DNA of 64,000 nt from Crithidia fasciculata (taxonomy: Eukaryota; Euglenozoa; Kinetoplastea; Trypanosomatida; Trypanosomatidae): contig CM003429.1 of NCBI GenBank assembly GCA_000331325.2, forward strand, positions 837,001-901,000. The letters are read 5' to 3'. The first letter of the stretch is position 1. Each line of letters starts with the position of its first letter. Of this stretch, positions 49,996 through 60,434 are shown piece by piece. The notes under the pieces were generated by a model, which did no database searches, was not told the DNA's origin, and saw only the letters and a program-made list of their open reading frames with translations. The translations under genes and the position numbers were made by a program.

Positions 49996-51288
49996 CAGGG
50001 TGAAAAGAGGGAGGGCAGGGCGATGTGGAAGGGCTCTATTTGGCTAAACAAACAGGAGGGAAGCATGAAGGAGCAGAACGGAATAGATGAGGGAAGAGAA
50101 GCCGAGAGAAGCAGCAGTGCTCCTCTCTCTTCAACCCCCTTCTTTGTCACCTCTTTGCAAGGCTGTGAGGAAGTGGGCACGAGGCGTCTGAGCAGCGTCC
50201 GTACGCACTCAGCTGGCGTTTGCGCAAAAGCTACGCGTTGCAGCCTCCCACCTCTCCTTCCTCTTTGTTTTACCCGATGCTTCTTTGGCCTTTTGTTGTT
50301 TCTCGACACGTGAGAGAGACAGTGGCAATGTGTGTGCTAAGTTCTATATTTCTATTTTCTCGCGGTTGTGTTGACCGACGCAGCCTTCACACGCACTGGC
50401 ACACCAAAACAAACTTTTTTTTTTTACACTCCATGTTCACCAAAAAATGAATCGCTTCTTGACTTGTTCATTGCTCCTCTTGTTATGATGACAGTTGGCT
50501 TACCGGATGTACAGACTCTAAGACAGGGGGACCGCATTCATGACAATGTGTGCGGCTGCGGCTGCGCGTGTGCGTGTGTCTGTATGTATGTGTGTGTGTG
50601 GGTGTCGCCCACGCCTCTCAGCAGCGCAGCAGGCGTGTGGACGTCTTTTTCTTGCTCTTTCTTTTGCATTTTGCTGCACAAGAGCACAACCATTTAAAAA
50701 AAGAAAGAAGAAACAAAAAACAACAAAGCTTCCACTGGACTGCTGTGCTGCTAAGCGATGTGAAAAGGTGTGTTTCCGGCTGTCGCAATTAGATTTAAAC
50801 TAAGATGCTTCAGGTGCTAAGCGGAGGAGCATGAAGTGGGCCTCGTATCCGAATAGTCGTTGCGGTGCGCTTAAGCCAAAAGGTGCGCTAGATTTTCGCA
50901 CTTGAGCGACGTTGCTGCTGCTCCATCAGGGCGACTTTATCACCACTTTTCAGAGGAAAACCGAGTGCACCCGCACTGTGATGATGAGAGCTGTTTAATG
51001 GTTTGGCTGGCCAACGCTTCACCATCTTCGTGTTGGAAAAAAGAATACTCTCTCTCTCCCTTCTTTTGGCTTTTCCTATCACTACAAAAAAAAAACCCAC
51101 CACTCTATGTGTCTGCAATCGCATGTTACAGAGTGACCCACAGTATTTAAATCTATTGCGGGCTTCGTAGCGTATTGCACTCCACCACATCAACGTGCGA
51201 CACCACCATCAACAGTACACACACCCACATACCTTTTATTAAACGTTGCGTGATATCCTTTAGAGGTTCGCAGTGTGACAGTCGAATC
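49996..51288 (+). other. 1.3 kb spacer with possible SL acceptor
   Basis: It contains T-runs (50416-50425), TG-rich DNA (50545-50610) and a pyrimidine stretch (51049-51080). ACAG at 51128-51131 is the best acceptor, leaving a 5' UTR of about 157 bases without an upstream ATG. No gene is seen. Confidence 0.4.
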
Positions 51289-52662
51289 ATGACGTGCTTG
51301 CCTGTAGCCGCCACCCCCTCCGCGAAGCGCGGTGGCCGCCGCAGTTTGTGGACGGTGGCGCTCTTCGCCCTCGCTCTCAGTCTCGGCGCGTGTGAAATGA
51401 TCGCGCTGGCCGCGGCGGATCGCGTGCCGCACCTCACCGCCAATCAGCAGAAGCGCGCCGTCACGACGATCATCAACCACCACTCCTTCTCCCCACCGCT
51501 GCTGCGGCAGTACTACGGCGACGGCGAGATTCCGCACTGGCACATGTCTGGCACCACCGTCGTGACTGACAACTACGTGCGCCTGACGGCCGACCAGGAG
51601 AGCCAGACGGGGCACCTGTGGAACACGGAGCCGCTCGACATGGACGCTTTCGAGGTCACCTTCGGCTTTCGCGCCTTCCGCATAATGGGCGGCATCGGCG
51701 CGGATGGGCTGGCGCTGTGGGTGGCGCAGCCGCCGCGCGTCGACGGCAACATTTTTGGCCGCCCAGCGAACTTCAACGGCTTCGGCATTCTCTTCGACTC
51801 GTACGACAACGACAACCGGCGCGACAACCCGATGGTGAGCCTCGTCTCCAACGACGGCAGCGCCAACTACAAGCTGACCCCGGACACCGACTTTATGGGG
51901 CAGACGCTGGCCCACTGCATCTTCGACTTCCGCAACATCCTTGCGCCGAACATGGCCACTGCACGGCTGCGCTACAAGCAGGGCACGCTGAGCCTCTACC
52001 TCTCCCGCAACAGCGAGGTGGATGAGCAGCACTGCTTCACAGTGTCGAACCTTCCGATGCCGGTGGGCAAGTCGTTCCTCGCCTTTTCCGGGCAGACCGG
52101 CGGCGTGTCCGAGACGCACGACCTCATCTTTGTGCACCTCTCCCCCATCGAAGGCGAGAGGTACGAGCGCGACGTGCACGAACCCACCGCAGATGATGAG
52201 GGGGAGGCGGAGCTGTACAACAACGACGCGATGGTCAACCGCCACACGACGGAGCCCACGACGGAGACCGCCGCACCGACGGAGACACCAACACCGCCGC
52301 CGACGCAGTCGCCAGAGGACATCGAGGAAAGGATTCGTGCTGAGGCGGAGCGTCGAGTCGCGGCGATGGAGCGCCAGCGTTTAGAGGCGGAGCTGCTCCG
52401 CCAGCAGCAACAGCAGCAACAGCAGCAAACGACGACGTCCACCATCGACCCTGTCGAGGCGGATCGCCGCAGGATTGCGGAGCTGGAGCGGCGCATCGCT
52501 GATTTGAAGCGCCAGCAGCAGCAACAGCAGCAGCAGCAGACCCCGACCGAGTATGACGAGGAGGAGTACGAGTACGAGGACGAGGCACCCAACCAGCCGC
52601 CGCCTCGCCGCGTCCGTCGCGCGCGTACGCCGCGTCGCAACGCGGTGGACAACAACGAGTAG
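51289..52662 (+). CDS. ERGIC-53/VIP36-like L-type lectin lacking a membrane anchor (457 aa)
   Basis: A basic start is followed by a hydrophobic stretch at about 20-43 (LWTVALFALALSLGACEMIA), a signal peptide. Residues 45-285 are an L-type lectin domain very close to ERGIC-53. Landmarks are FEVTFGFRAFR, GADGLALWVAQPP, NGFGILFDSYDNDNRRDNP (the Ca2+/mannose-binding loop with Asp and Asn ligands), HCIFDFRN, and FLAFSGQTGGVSETHDLIFV. Known role: binding high-mannose N-glycans on cargo in the early secretory pathway. After the lectin domain come a Thr/Pro linker, a helix with poly-Gln runs and Arg/Glu-rich coiled coils (about 345-420), and a hydrophilic end (RTPRRNAVDNNE). ERGIC-53 and VIP36 have a C-terminal membrane anchor plus KKFF-like sorting tail; neither is visible here. 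It may be luminal, held by the coiled coil, or secreted. Confidence 0.88.
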   Translation: MTCLPVAATPSAKRGGRRSLWTVALFALALSLGACEMIALAAADRVPHLTANQQKRAVTTIINHHSFSPPLLRQYYGDGEIPHWHMSGTTVVTDNYVRLTADQESQTGHLWNTEPLDMDAFEVTFGFRAFRIMGGIGADGLALWVAQPPRVDGNIFGRPANFNGFGILFDSYDNDNRRDNPMVSLVSNDGSANYKLTPDTDFMGQTLAHCIFDFRNILAPNMATARLRYKQGTLSLYLSRNSEVDEQHCFTVSNLPMPVGKSFLAFSGQTGGVSETHDLIFVHLSPIEGERYERDVHEPTADDEGEAELYNNDAMVNRHTTEPTTETAAPTETPTPPPTQSPEDIEERIRAEAERRVAAMERQRLEAELLRQQQQQQQQQTTTSTIDPVEADRRRIAELERRIADLKRQQQQQQQQQTPTEYDEEEYEYEDEAPNQPPPRRVRRARTPRRNAVDNNE

Positions 52663-53705
52663 TATGCGTCCTCTTTCTCCTCGTTTCGTAGGTGTCTTCC
52701 TTGTTGGCGTTTCGAGCTACGCGTTGCACAGCGGGCCTTTCCGGCCGCCAGGCTCTTCAACGCTGTTCGTATCTCGGAAAACTACTTCTTTTTTGGTGTG
52801 CGTATGTATTGGTGGCTGCACTGAGCGTTTTTTTTTCTGTTTGCGTTGCTTGCTTTTTTTTTTCCTCTCTTTTTTCTTTCCTTCATGGGCTACGCTGATC
52901 GGATGGCATTGCCCAGGAACGGGCCGGTGTGCACAACGCCTCTGTGTGCGCGAGGAAAGAGGGAGAGGCACGTGCGGGTTGCGATGCCGCTCCTCTTTTT
53001 TTTTTTCTCTTTGAATCTTTTCTCATTTGCTGCGTTTCGGCTGAAACGGAGGGAAGGCAAAACACTTGTGAAGCTCGCGTTTGTGCACGCATTGCTGCGA
53101 ATACCTGAAAAGTGAAAAAAATTGAAGGCGACACTGAAGCGACGGGCGACAGCGCCGAAGGTGCATGCGTCACTAACACAGAAAAACGAACAACGCGCTG
53201 CACACAATGAAAGTCGCAGCGAGGGTGGCCGCGTCAAGCTCGCCCACAGCTGCACCTCTGACTGTGTTGTACTTCGCCGACATTTTCGGCGTTGCCATAG
53301 GCTCTTATTTTTTTTTTCTCTCTCGTTTGCTCTGAAGCCCGCAGGGGTTGAGTGGCGGTGGTGACGGTGGTGCCGCGTGTTGTCGCATCATTGCCTCTTC
53401 GTAAGGTGCACTACGCGGCTCTGTGCTTATGGGCTTCCACTGCTTTTTTTCTCCTCTCTATTGGCTCCTTGTCTACTTTTTGTTTTCCTCCACCTTCTCT
53501 CACTTCATTGGCACTGCTGAAAAAAAAAAACGAATTATTTCTGCTCTCTTTCTTCTGTTGTAGCACATTGCACGCACATCGCCACTTTCCCGTGTGTTGG
53601 ACTCACGCATTTACCTCATCCACGTCGGTTACCGGATCAACAGGAGAGGACGCATATAGCACCTACTTACATACAACCACATACTCACACAAGAACGAGT
53701 TCGTC
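52663..53705 (+). other. Spacer with predicted SL acceptor
   Basis: T-runs lie at 52853-52862, 52997-53007 and 53308-53316, with an A-run at 53521-53530. The pyrimidine tract 53537-53558 leads to TAG at 53561-53563, leaving a 142-base 5' UTR without an upstream ATG. No gene is seen. Confidence 0.5.
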
Positions 53706-55436
53706 ATGGGTCGGGGATACAGTGCGAGCCGCAGCAAGAGCGGGCGGCCGACGCTGCGCATGAAGCGCTCCCGCTCCATGTCGCTGCACGCGCTGAAGAA
53801 GAGCATGGACGCCCACCACGCCGCCGCAGAAACGGAGGACAGCAGCAGCAGCAACGCCACCAAGCAGGGGGCAGAGGCACCGCGCACCATCCTCAAGGTG
53901 GCCCGCCAGCGCCGCGCTCCGTCGTCGTCGTCGGCGATGGCCGCATCGCAGACCACCAAGCCTGCTGCCCCAGCCCCCAAGTCCAAGTCGGTGGAGAAGA
54001 AGCCTGCTAGCGCAGAGGGACGTACGCGCAGCACGACGAGCAACAACGCCGGCACCCGCCGCACCCCCTCCGCGCAGTTCCGCAAGAACCTCGAGGCGCT
54101 GGAGGAGAAGTTCGAGGAGGCGATGGACGCCAGCGAGGACGAGGACGAGACCGTCATGAACACGACGACGATGACCAAGTACAAGGAGTGCGGCCGCGTC
54201 GTGGACGCCGTGCTTGGGCTGCTGAGCGACGCCTGCGTCCCTGGCGCCAACACCAAGGTGCTCTGCGACACGGGCGACCAGGAGGTGGGGAAGCGGCTGA
54301 AGGGCCTCTTCATGAAGACCAAGAACGCGGAGGGCAAGCGGCTGGCACGCGGCCTCGCCTACCCGACGAACATCTCCGTCAACGAGACGCTGTGCAACGA
54401 CAGCCCCTTCCGCGAGGAGGAGGGCACCATTCTCAAGGACGGCGACGTCGTGAAGCTCCACGTCGGCTGCCACCTCGACGGCTACCCGGTGAGCGCGGCA
54501 CGCACCATCGTCGTGAACACCGCCGCCACCGCCGCAGCGGCCGAGGGCAACGAGGAGGAGGGCGGCGCAGCACAGCAGAAGCAGGCGTCGTCGTCGTCGT
54601 CGTCGTCGCGTCCGGCGGTGGGCAACGCGGTGGAGGCGGCGCGTGTGGCGCTGCTGGCGATGATGCACGCCCTCCGCCCCGGCATGCTGAACGCCGACAT
54701 CACCGACCTCGTCGCCGCCGTCGGCCACCACTACGGCGTGCAGGCGGTGGAGGGTGTGCTGTCGAACCGGACGAAGCGCTGGGTGCCGGATGGCATGGAC
54801 TGCATCATCGGCCGCCGCGTCACGACCGAGGACCCGCACCAGGACGTGGGCGAGTGCGAGATCGACGAGCACCAGGTGTGGTGCCTTGACGTGGCCTTCA
54901 CGAACCACGACAACTACCGCATCACCCTTTCCGAGAAGCCCGTGACGCTCTTCCGCCGCACCCCGGCCGAGTTCGAGATGGACGCGCGTGTGAAGCAGGC
55001 AAACGAGGTGCTGCGGGAGATCACCGACACGCACTACTGCTTCCCCTTCCACTTCAAGAGCCTCGAGAGTCCGCTCAAGGCAAAGCTTGGCATCCACGTC
55101 CTGCAGAAGAAGGGGATGCTGGACAAGCTGAGCCCGCTGCGGACGAAGCCGGGCTGCGTGACGACGCGCTTCAGCGCCACCGTGGCCGTGACGGCGAAGC
55201 GTGTGACGGTGCTGTGCGGCGCGCCACCTGCGACGGCGGTCAGCGTGCCACCGGCGATGCAGTCGACGGTGTCGGAGAAGACGCTGGCAGCGGAGGTGCT
55301 GGAGGTGCTGAACCGGCCGTGGGAGTTCGCGGACGCGCGCGCGGTGGCGGTCAAGACGGACGCCAAGGACGCGAGCAGCCCGGCGCTGAAGCGGAAGCGT
55401 GTTGAGCCGACGGCGAACGAGGAGGAGGAGGCGTAG
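53706..55436 (+). CDS. PA2G4: EBP1/PA2G4-like protein (M24 peptidase fold, non-peptidase)
   Basis: Residues about 156-500 follow PA2G4/EBP1. They begin TKYKECGRVVDAVL, then LCDTGDQEVGKRLKGLFMKT, RGLAYPTNISVNETLCNDSP (human: KGIAFPTSISVN) and DGDVVKLHVGCHLDGYPVSA. Next are LRPGMLNADITDLVAAVGHH, the VEGVLSNRTKR segment and CFPFHFKSLESPLKAKLG. In methionine aminopeptidases the metal ligands include the Asp of KIDFG and of DCAFT. Here these positions are His (KLHVG) and Ser (VSAAR), so peptidase activity is not expected, as in EBP1. Family role: binding near the ribosomal exit tunnel, with effects on translation and biogenesis. A Ser-rich, Gln-containing insertion (about 275-305) interrupts the fold. 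The first 150 residues are basic low complexity (SRSKSGRPTLRMKRSRS), possibly nucleolar, and the tail is KRKRVEP plus acidic. ATG 53706 is the first after the predicted acceptor. Confidence 0.9.
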   Translation: MGRGYSASRSKSGRPTLRMKRSRSMSLHALKKSMDAHHAAAETEDSSSSNATKQGAEAPRTILKVARQRRAPSSSSAMAASQTTKPAAPAPKSKSVEKKPASAEGRTRSTTSNNAGTRRTPSAQFRKNLEALEEKFEEAMDASEDEDETVMNTTTMTKYKECGRVVDAVLGLLSDACVPGANTKVLCDTGDQEVGKRLKGLFMKTKNAEGKRLARGLAYPTNISVNETLCNDSPFREEEGTILKDGDVVKLHVGCHLDGYPVSAARTIVVNTAATAAAAEGNEEEGGAAQQKQASSSSSSSRPAVGNAVEAARVALLAMMHALRPGMLNADITDLVAAVGHHYGVQAVEGVLSNRTKRWVPDGMDCIIGRRVTTEDPHQDVGECEIDEHQVWCLDVAFTNHDNYRITLSEKPVTLFRRTPAEFEMDARVKQANEVLREITDTHYCFPFHFKSLESPLKAKLGIHVLQKKGMLDKLSPLRTKPGCVTTRFSATVAVTAKRVTVLCGAPPATAVSVPPAMQSTVSEKTLAAEVLEVLNRPWEFADARAVAVKTDAKDASSPALKRKRVEPTANEEEEA

Positions 55437-56945
55437 ATTTTCACTGTCCCTCCTCGTCAGAAAAATGTGCGCTTCCGTCTGCACCTCTTTTTTTTTTCCC
55501 CCCTAAGGTGTGTTGTGTACGCGGTGCTTAACCTTGTTGTCGACTAATGCGATGCCCTTAATCGTTAACAGGGCACATAACTGTGAATCTTGTCTTTCCT
55601 CTTTTTCTGTTACCGGTACAATTTATTGGGCGTGTAACGTGCATTATTTGCCGTCGGCTGCCGCTGGTGCGTCGGCGTGACAGCTGGTCGAGTAGTGGAG
55701 AGGCGCGACTGCGTAGAGGACGCGTTTTCGTTCTACCGACAGCTTCCCAGCGTCATTGTACCACTTCCACGGGGATATGTTCGAGGATGACGGGTAGATG
55801 CAGCGAACAAAAAGTTCGCCATCTTTTGACGATGCCTCCGTTTTCTCTCGGGGTTTTTCATTGTTGAAAAAAGTGTCCTCCTGTTCAGGCGGTGTGGTTT
55901 GCGGTGAGGCACAGCTGACATGCACGCTGCAGCTCTTCACTCAACTGTTGTTGCCGTGAGTGTACCCCCTTCTATCTTTCTCCCCATTTCTTCTCTCTCT
56001 CCTTTGTTGCCTCTAACTTCCCACAGTGCGAGCCACTAAACTGATTCTTCTTACCACGCATACGCACAGTCCCACTCGAGTATTACGCGTGCAATTGTAT
56101 CCATCCGCCCTTTTCATAAAAAAAGGAAAAAAAGAGGAGCATAAACCGCGCAGACTCCGCACACGCACACCCTCCCTCACCATCCCACACGAACATTGCT
56201 ATTTTCTTCTCCTGCACTCTCTTCAAGTTTACGTATCTGCGCTTTTTTGATTCAAAATAAACCTCTCGTTTTACGCCGCTCTCTTTGTGACGGAGTTATC
56301 CCTCCTCTCTCTCTTTCACCTCTCTTCCGCTCTCCGCTGTAGTGCCCACACCATACAAGGTAGTAGTTGGAGGAGAGGATCAGAGGCAAGGAAGACTGAT
56401 TCGACACAAACAACGTTCGCCTCCTTCTTAACGTCATTTGTAGTGCAGCTGAGGAGGAAAACTTTATATATTTTTTTCTTTCGTTGCTTGTTTCATTGCA
56501 GCCTCCTCTTGCACGTGCTGCAACGAGCTGCGCACATCTTGTTGCCGGTCCGCATAGACTCACAGATACACGCACCATCATACATATACAACGATAGAGA
56601 ACACTTATACGCACACGCAACGCAATAACAACAAAAAAAGAGAACACTCAGTTAAAAAAAAAAACAGAAGCAAACCGAAAGAGAGAAATTATCGCTGCTC
56701 AGCGTGTGTGTGCATCTCATCGTCTTTTTTATTTTTAATTACTCTCTGCAGCGCGCGTTTCTTGGGAAGCGCACGCGCCGCTTTCTCCATCGCACAGACC
56801 CCGCACTCTTCATAGATTACCCTTCTCCCAATACAAAAGCTCATAGAAGCAGCGCAAACGCTGCGGCTTGGAGTTGCTGCTTCCAGCCACCTCCACCTTT
56901 GACCGAAGTCCATAAAAGAAAGAAAAAGAAAAGACAGTTTAGGCA
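55437..56945 (+). other. 1.5 kb spacer with predicted SL acceptors
   Basis: CT-rich and T-rich tracts are frequent. Candidate acceptors are GCAG at 56498-56501 and GCAG at 56748-56751 (after a TTTTTTATTTTTAATT tract). The latter leaves a 194-base 5' UTR with an AAAG-rich end and no upstream ATG. No gene is seen. Confidence 0.45.
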
Positions 56946-59900
56946 ATGTCTTCCAAGGCGAACGGCGCTGGCAGTGCGGGCAGTGGGGCCGGCGGTTCCT
57001 ACAACACGCAGCGCCACAGCGGCGGTGCGAGACGGCGTCGCTCCTCGGCGCGGCACAGCGAAACCACAAAGAGTCGTGGTGCAGAGGAACAACCGGCTGC
57101 TACTGCAACTGCTGCTGCTCTCGCTCCGGCCGCCACGCATACAACAGCGAAGACGCGTGGGGACAGCTACCGCTCCCACGCCCCTCGCGCCACAGCCGCT
57201 ACCAACCGCCCGCAGCACTTGAACGAGAAGAAGTTGGACGGGCAGGACAGCGCGGCAACCGCGACGACAACAGCCAACACTGGCGCTGCCGCTACTGCCG
57301 CTGCTGCCCCCACGCCAACTTTCTCGAAGGCGCTGAATGCCCTCTCCCCTGAGTTCGTGCCGAGGCAGCTGCAACAGGCCACTTCTCAGTCCGGCATGGA
57401 GGTTACCAACGCCCTCTCCTTCTCCGCCCTTACATCGCCGCTTGCCTACGTGGGCAGCACCGGCATCGCAAGCTCCGTCTCCTCTCCACTTATGTTCGCC
57501 ACCTCAACGGCGTTGGCGGCAGCAGCAGCAGCACCAGCAGCAGCAACACACGGGCGGCCCAGCCTCACATCCCCTGCCTCCCCATCCCTCAGTGAGCACA
57601 TGAGCACACCACTGGCACTGCCGCTCCACATGTCGGGCAGCTCTGCTGTGGCATCACCGCCGTCCACTTCGGCGATGCAGCTGCGCGACGCCTACGCACG
57701 AGCGGCGGCAGCCAAGGCAACAGCAGCAGCAGCAGCAGCGGCAGCAGCAGCGAATAACGGAGAGACGCCGTCTGCCTCGTTGACCTCGCCCTTTTCCACG
57801 CCACTCGTGCGGCCTGCGTCGGCGGTGCCACCCGGTGCAGGCGGTAGCTACACCTTCAGTGTGGTGGAGGGCAGGGCGGTGCCGGTGGTCAGCCCGCAGC
57901 CACAGCCGCACTCGCAGCGCTGCTCCGCGCGGAACACGGTGAACAGCACGCCATCGGTGGCGCCTGCGGCGACCACAGGCACAACAGCAGCAGCAGCACC
58001 GGCCGCCCCCGCCGCTGTCTACGGCCCCTCCGTCGCCGTCTTCCACCCGCAGTTCGTGGACGTGGCGACTGGAGCCACATCGCTGACGCCCTTCGCCCTT
58101 CGCGACGACTACGTCGACGAGCTGACGCTGGAGAACACGGAGGCTGCTGCAGTGGTGGAGGGCGAGGTGGCTGCGATGGCCCAGGAGATTATCGACGCAT
58201 TGCCCCCGCCCTCGCAGCAGCTGCAGCAGTACCACCAGGTGGAGCAGCAGCAACACCAGCAGCAGCTGCAGCATCAACAGCAGTTCGCCGCACAGCATCG
58301 GCGCTCCTCCGCGACGACGGTGGCGATTCTGGGTAGCCACGACGCCCCGACAGCGCAGCTCGCCATGCCGGCCACCACGCGCCGCGCTGAGCGCCTTGTC
58401 ACGCAGCCATCTCAGCAGCAGCAGCAGCCGTCGTCGCAGCCGTACACATCGACCACCATCCCCGCGATGGCCACTCAGAGCATCGACGAGTGCCGCAGCG
58501 AGGAGGCCGTTACCGTGACGGCGCGTCCCTCGCCGTCCTCCCAGCGCCGCACAACCACCACGGTGCTCACCACCACTACAAGCACCACTACGAGCATCCA
58601 TTACAGCAACACAGCCGAGGCTGTGCCCGGTGAGGAGACGCCGCAGCGCCGCACACGGAAGGTGGCCACCACGTCGTCTGCGTGCACCACCGCCACTACT
58701 GCTGACGTCAAGAACAGCGGTGCGACGACGGTGGAGCGGCTTTACGCCTGCCTGGCCAACACGGACGAGCGCACCGAGGACGGCCGCAGCGCCACCTCCA
58801 AGATGGGCCTGACCGGATCGGTCCGTCGCAACCCGCAGCCCCGGCGTCCCTCTGCCGGCTACCGCAATTACTGCAGCGACGACGACGACCAGCACAACGA
58901 CGCAGCGGAGCGGAGCAGCACCGCCAGCGATGTCATGACGCCGACGCTCACGCCTGCCAAGGTGCTTGCGGTTGAGGGCTCGCCGTTTTTGGCCGCCGCT
59001 GCAGCGGAGAACGCCCACGTAGCGGCAGCTGCTGGTGCTGAGGAGCCCCGAGCAAATCGCCGGCTGTTGGCCGAGGAGGACAACGCAATTGTGTTCTCCG
59101 AGGCGACGAGGCACGGCAGCGGCCGCGCTCCGCAGAAGAGCAATTGCGGGCACCTGCAGCGGGCGATGATCCAGCTGATGGCGCAGATCCAGACGAACAA
59201 CAGCAAGGCGACGGCTGCAGCGGCAAACAAGCCGGCACCGACCGCCGCTGCCACGGCCTCTGCGGGCACTCCAAAGAAGGCTTCCGCCACCACAAATGGT
59301 GCTGCGAGTGCTGCTGCGGGGACCGAGTCGACCCCGGCGTCCTTCAAGACCCCCGAGGTGGAACGCGTGCCGTCGGCCCGCCCGAGCGCGTCGAAGAACG
59401 CCACCTGCCGCACCATCACCACCATCATCCAGACCCCCAAGAGCGCCCACAGCAGCAGCACTGCCGAGGCGACAACGGCGACGAAGGGTGCGCAGCGCTC
59501 ACTGGCGAGTTGTCTGGAGGCCATCGCCCCTGTGAAGCGCATCGCCACCCACGACAGCGCCGCGTCTCCCCTCTCTGCGGCGGTGGCTACGAGGCCACTC
59601 GCGACGCGTCCGGTCAACACGACGAGCAGCAGCACCGCTTTCGAGAGCTCTGCGTCGACGTCGTCTGCGTCTGCTGCGGGCGTGGCCGCCACGCACGCCA
59701 ACCCGAGCGCGATGCCGGTGCCCCGCTCGCAGCGCCGCGGTGGGCGGCAGGCGAGCCCGAACCAGAGCGCCTACGCCACCTCCGCAGTGAACAACAGCAG
59801 CATGGCCTCCAGCACCACCATCGCCACGACACCGACAACGACAGCCGTCACGAGTCCGCTGCTGGCGTCGCTCTCCACCGCCGCCGCACAGGCGACGCAG

Positions 59901-60434
59901 TACGCGGTGGTGATCGAGGGGCACATGGGCCGCCGCGTGACGGCCGTCTCGCCAACGCCGCTGAAGGCTGGTGTCTGCGTTCTCTTCGAGGAGGACCGCG
60001 GCATCGACCTCGGCCGCGTCGTGCAGTGCACCACGCTGGAGGACAGCCAGGCAGCGGGCGGGCTGCCCACGCTGGCCTCGGCGACGTCGCCGCTGAGTCG
60101 CAAGGACCGGCCAGCCCCGGTGTTACGCCCCGCGACGGCCGAGGAGGAGTACCGATGGTTGTACGCTGATGTGCGGGAGGCTGAGGCGACGCTGGAGCCG
60201 TGCCGCGAGGCCGCCGCGCGTCTTGGGCTGCCGGTGAAGGTGGTCGGTGCGGTCTATCAGTTCAACAAGGCGAAGCTGACCTTCTACTACGAGAGCGACA
60301 CTCGTGTGGACTTCCGCCCACTGCTGCCGTCGCTCTTCTCGCGCTTCCACTGCCGTATTTGGATGTCGCGGGTGGAGGCGATGGAGACGGCGAAGGGGGA
60401 ACGGGCGGCGCTCGCAGCCGATGCGATGGCCTAA
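56946..60434 (+). CDS. Low-complexity protein with C-terminal PSP1 domain (1,162 aa)
   Basis: Most of the chain (1-980) is Ala/Thr/Ser/Gln low complexity without membrane segments. The folded end starts about 986 with YAVVIEGHMGRRV, then AGVCVLFEEDRGIDLGRVVQ. It continues as a PSP1 C-terminal domain (about 1067-1150) with EEYRWLYADVREAEATLEPC, RLGLPVKVVGAVYQFNKAKL, TFYYESDTRVDFRPLLPSLF and SRFHCRIWMSRVE. The YYE/DFR-L signature and RI-M end are diagnostic. The PSP1 domain is named after yeast Psp1 and is also found in bacterial YaaT/RicT, which functions in competence, sporulation and RNA-processing complexes. Trypanosomatids encode several PSP1-domain proteins of unclear role. Poly-Gln runs at about 415-445 and long Ala runs make it a likely scaffold or condensate-prone protein. 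The start is the first ATG after the nearer predicted acceptor. Confidence 0.87.
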   Translation: MSSKANGAGSAGSGAGGSYNTQRHSGGARRRRSSARHSETTKSRGAEEQPAATATAAALAPAATHTTAKTRGDSYRSHAPRATAATNRPQHLNEKKLDGQDSAATATTTANTGAAATAAAAPTPTFSKALNALSPEFVPRQLQQATSQSGMEVTNALSFSALTSPLAYVGSTGIASSVSSPLMFATSTALAAAAAAPAAATHGRPSLTSPASPSLSEHMSTPLALPLHMSGSSAVASPPSTSAMQLRDAYARAAAAKATAAAAAAAAAANNGETPSASLTSPFSTPLVRPASAVPPGAGGSYTFSVVEGRAVPVVSPQPQPHSQRCSARNTVNSTPSVAPAATTGTTAAAAPAAPAAVYGPSVAVFHPQFVDVATGATSLTPFALRDDYVDELTLENTEAAAVVEGEVAAMAQEIIDALPPPSQQLQQYHQVEQQQHQQQLQHQQQFAAQHRRSSATTVAILGSHDAPTAQLAMPATTRRAERLVTQPSQQQQQPSSQPYTSTTIPAMATQSIDECRSEEAVTVTARPSPSSQRRTTTTVLTTTTSTTTSIHYSNTAEAVPGEETPQRRTRKVATTSSACTTATTADVKNSGATTVERLYACLANTDERTEDGRSATSKMGLTGSVRRNPQPRRPSAGYRNYCSDDDDQHNDAAERSSTASDVMTPTLTPAKVLAVEGSPFLAAAAAENAHVAAAAGAEEPRANRRLLAEEDNAIVFSEATRHGSGRAPQKSNCGHLQRAMIQLMAQIQTNNSKATAAAANKPAPTAAATASAGTPKKASATTNGAASAAAGTESTPASFKTPEVERVPSARPSASKNATCRTITTIIQTPKSAHSSSTAEATTATKGAQRSLASCLEAIAPVKRIATHDSAASPLSAAVATRPLATRPVNTTSSSTAFESSASTSSASAAGVAATHANPSAMPVPRSQRRGGRQASPNQSAYATSAVNNSSMASSTTIATTPTTTAVTSPLLASLSTAAAQATQYAVVIEGHMGRRVTAVSPTPLKAGVCVLFEEDRGIDLGRVVQCTTLEDSQAAGGLPTLASATSPLSRKDRPAPVLRPATAEEEYRWLYADVREAEATLEPCREAAARLGLPVKVVGAVYQFNKAKLTFYYESDTRVDFRPLLPSLFSRFHCRIWMSRVEAMETAKGERAALAADAMA

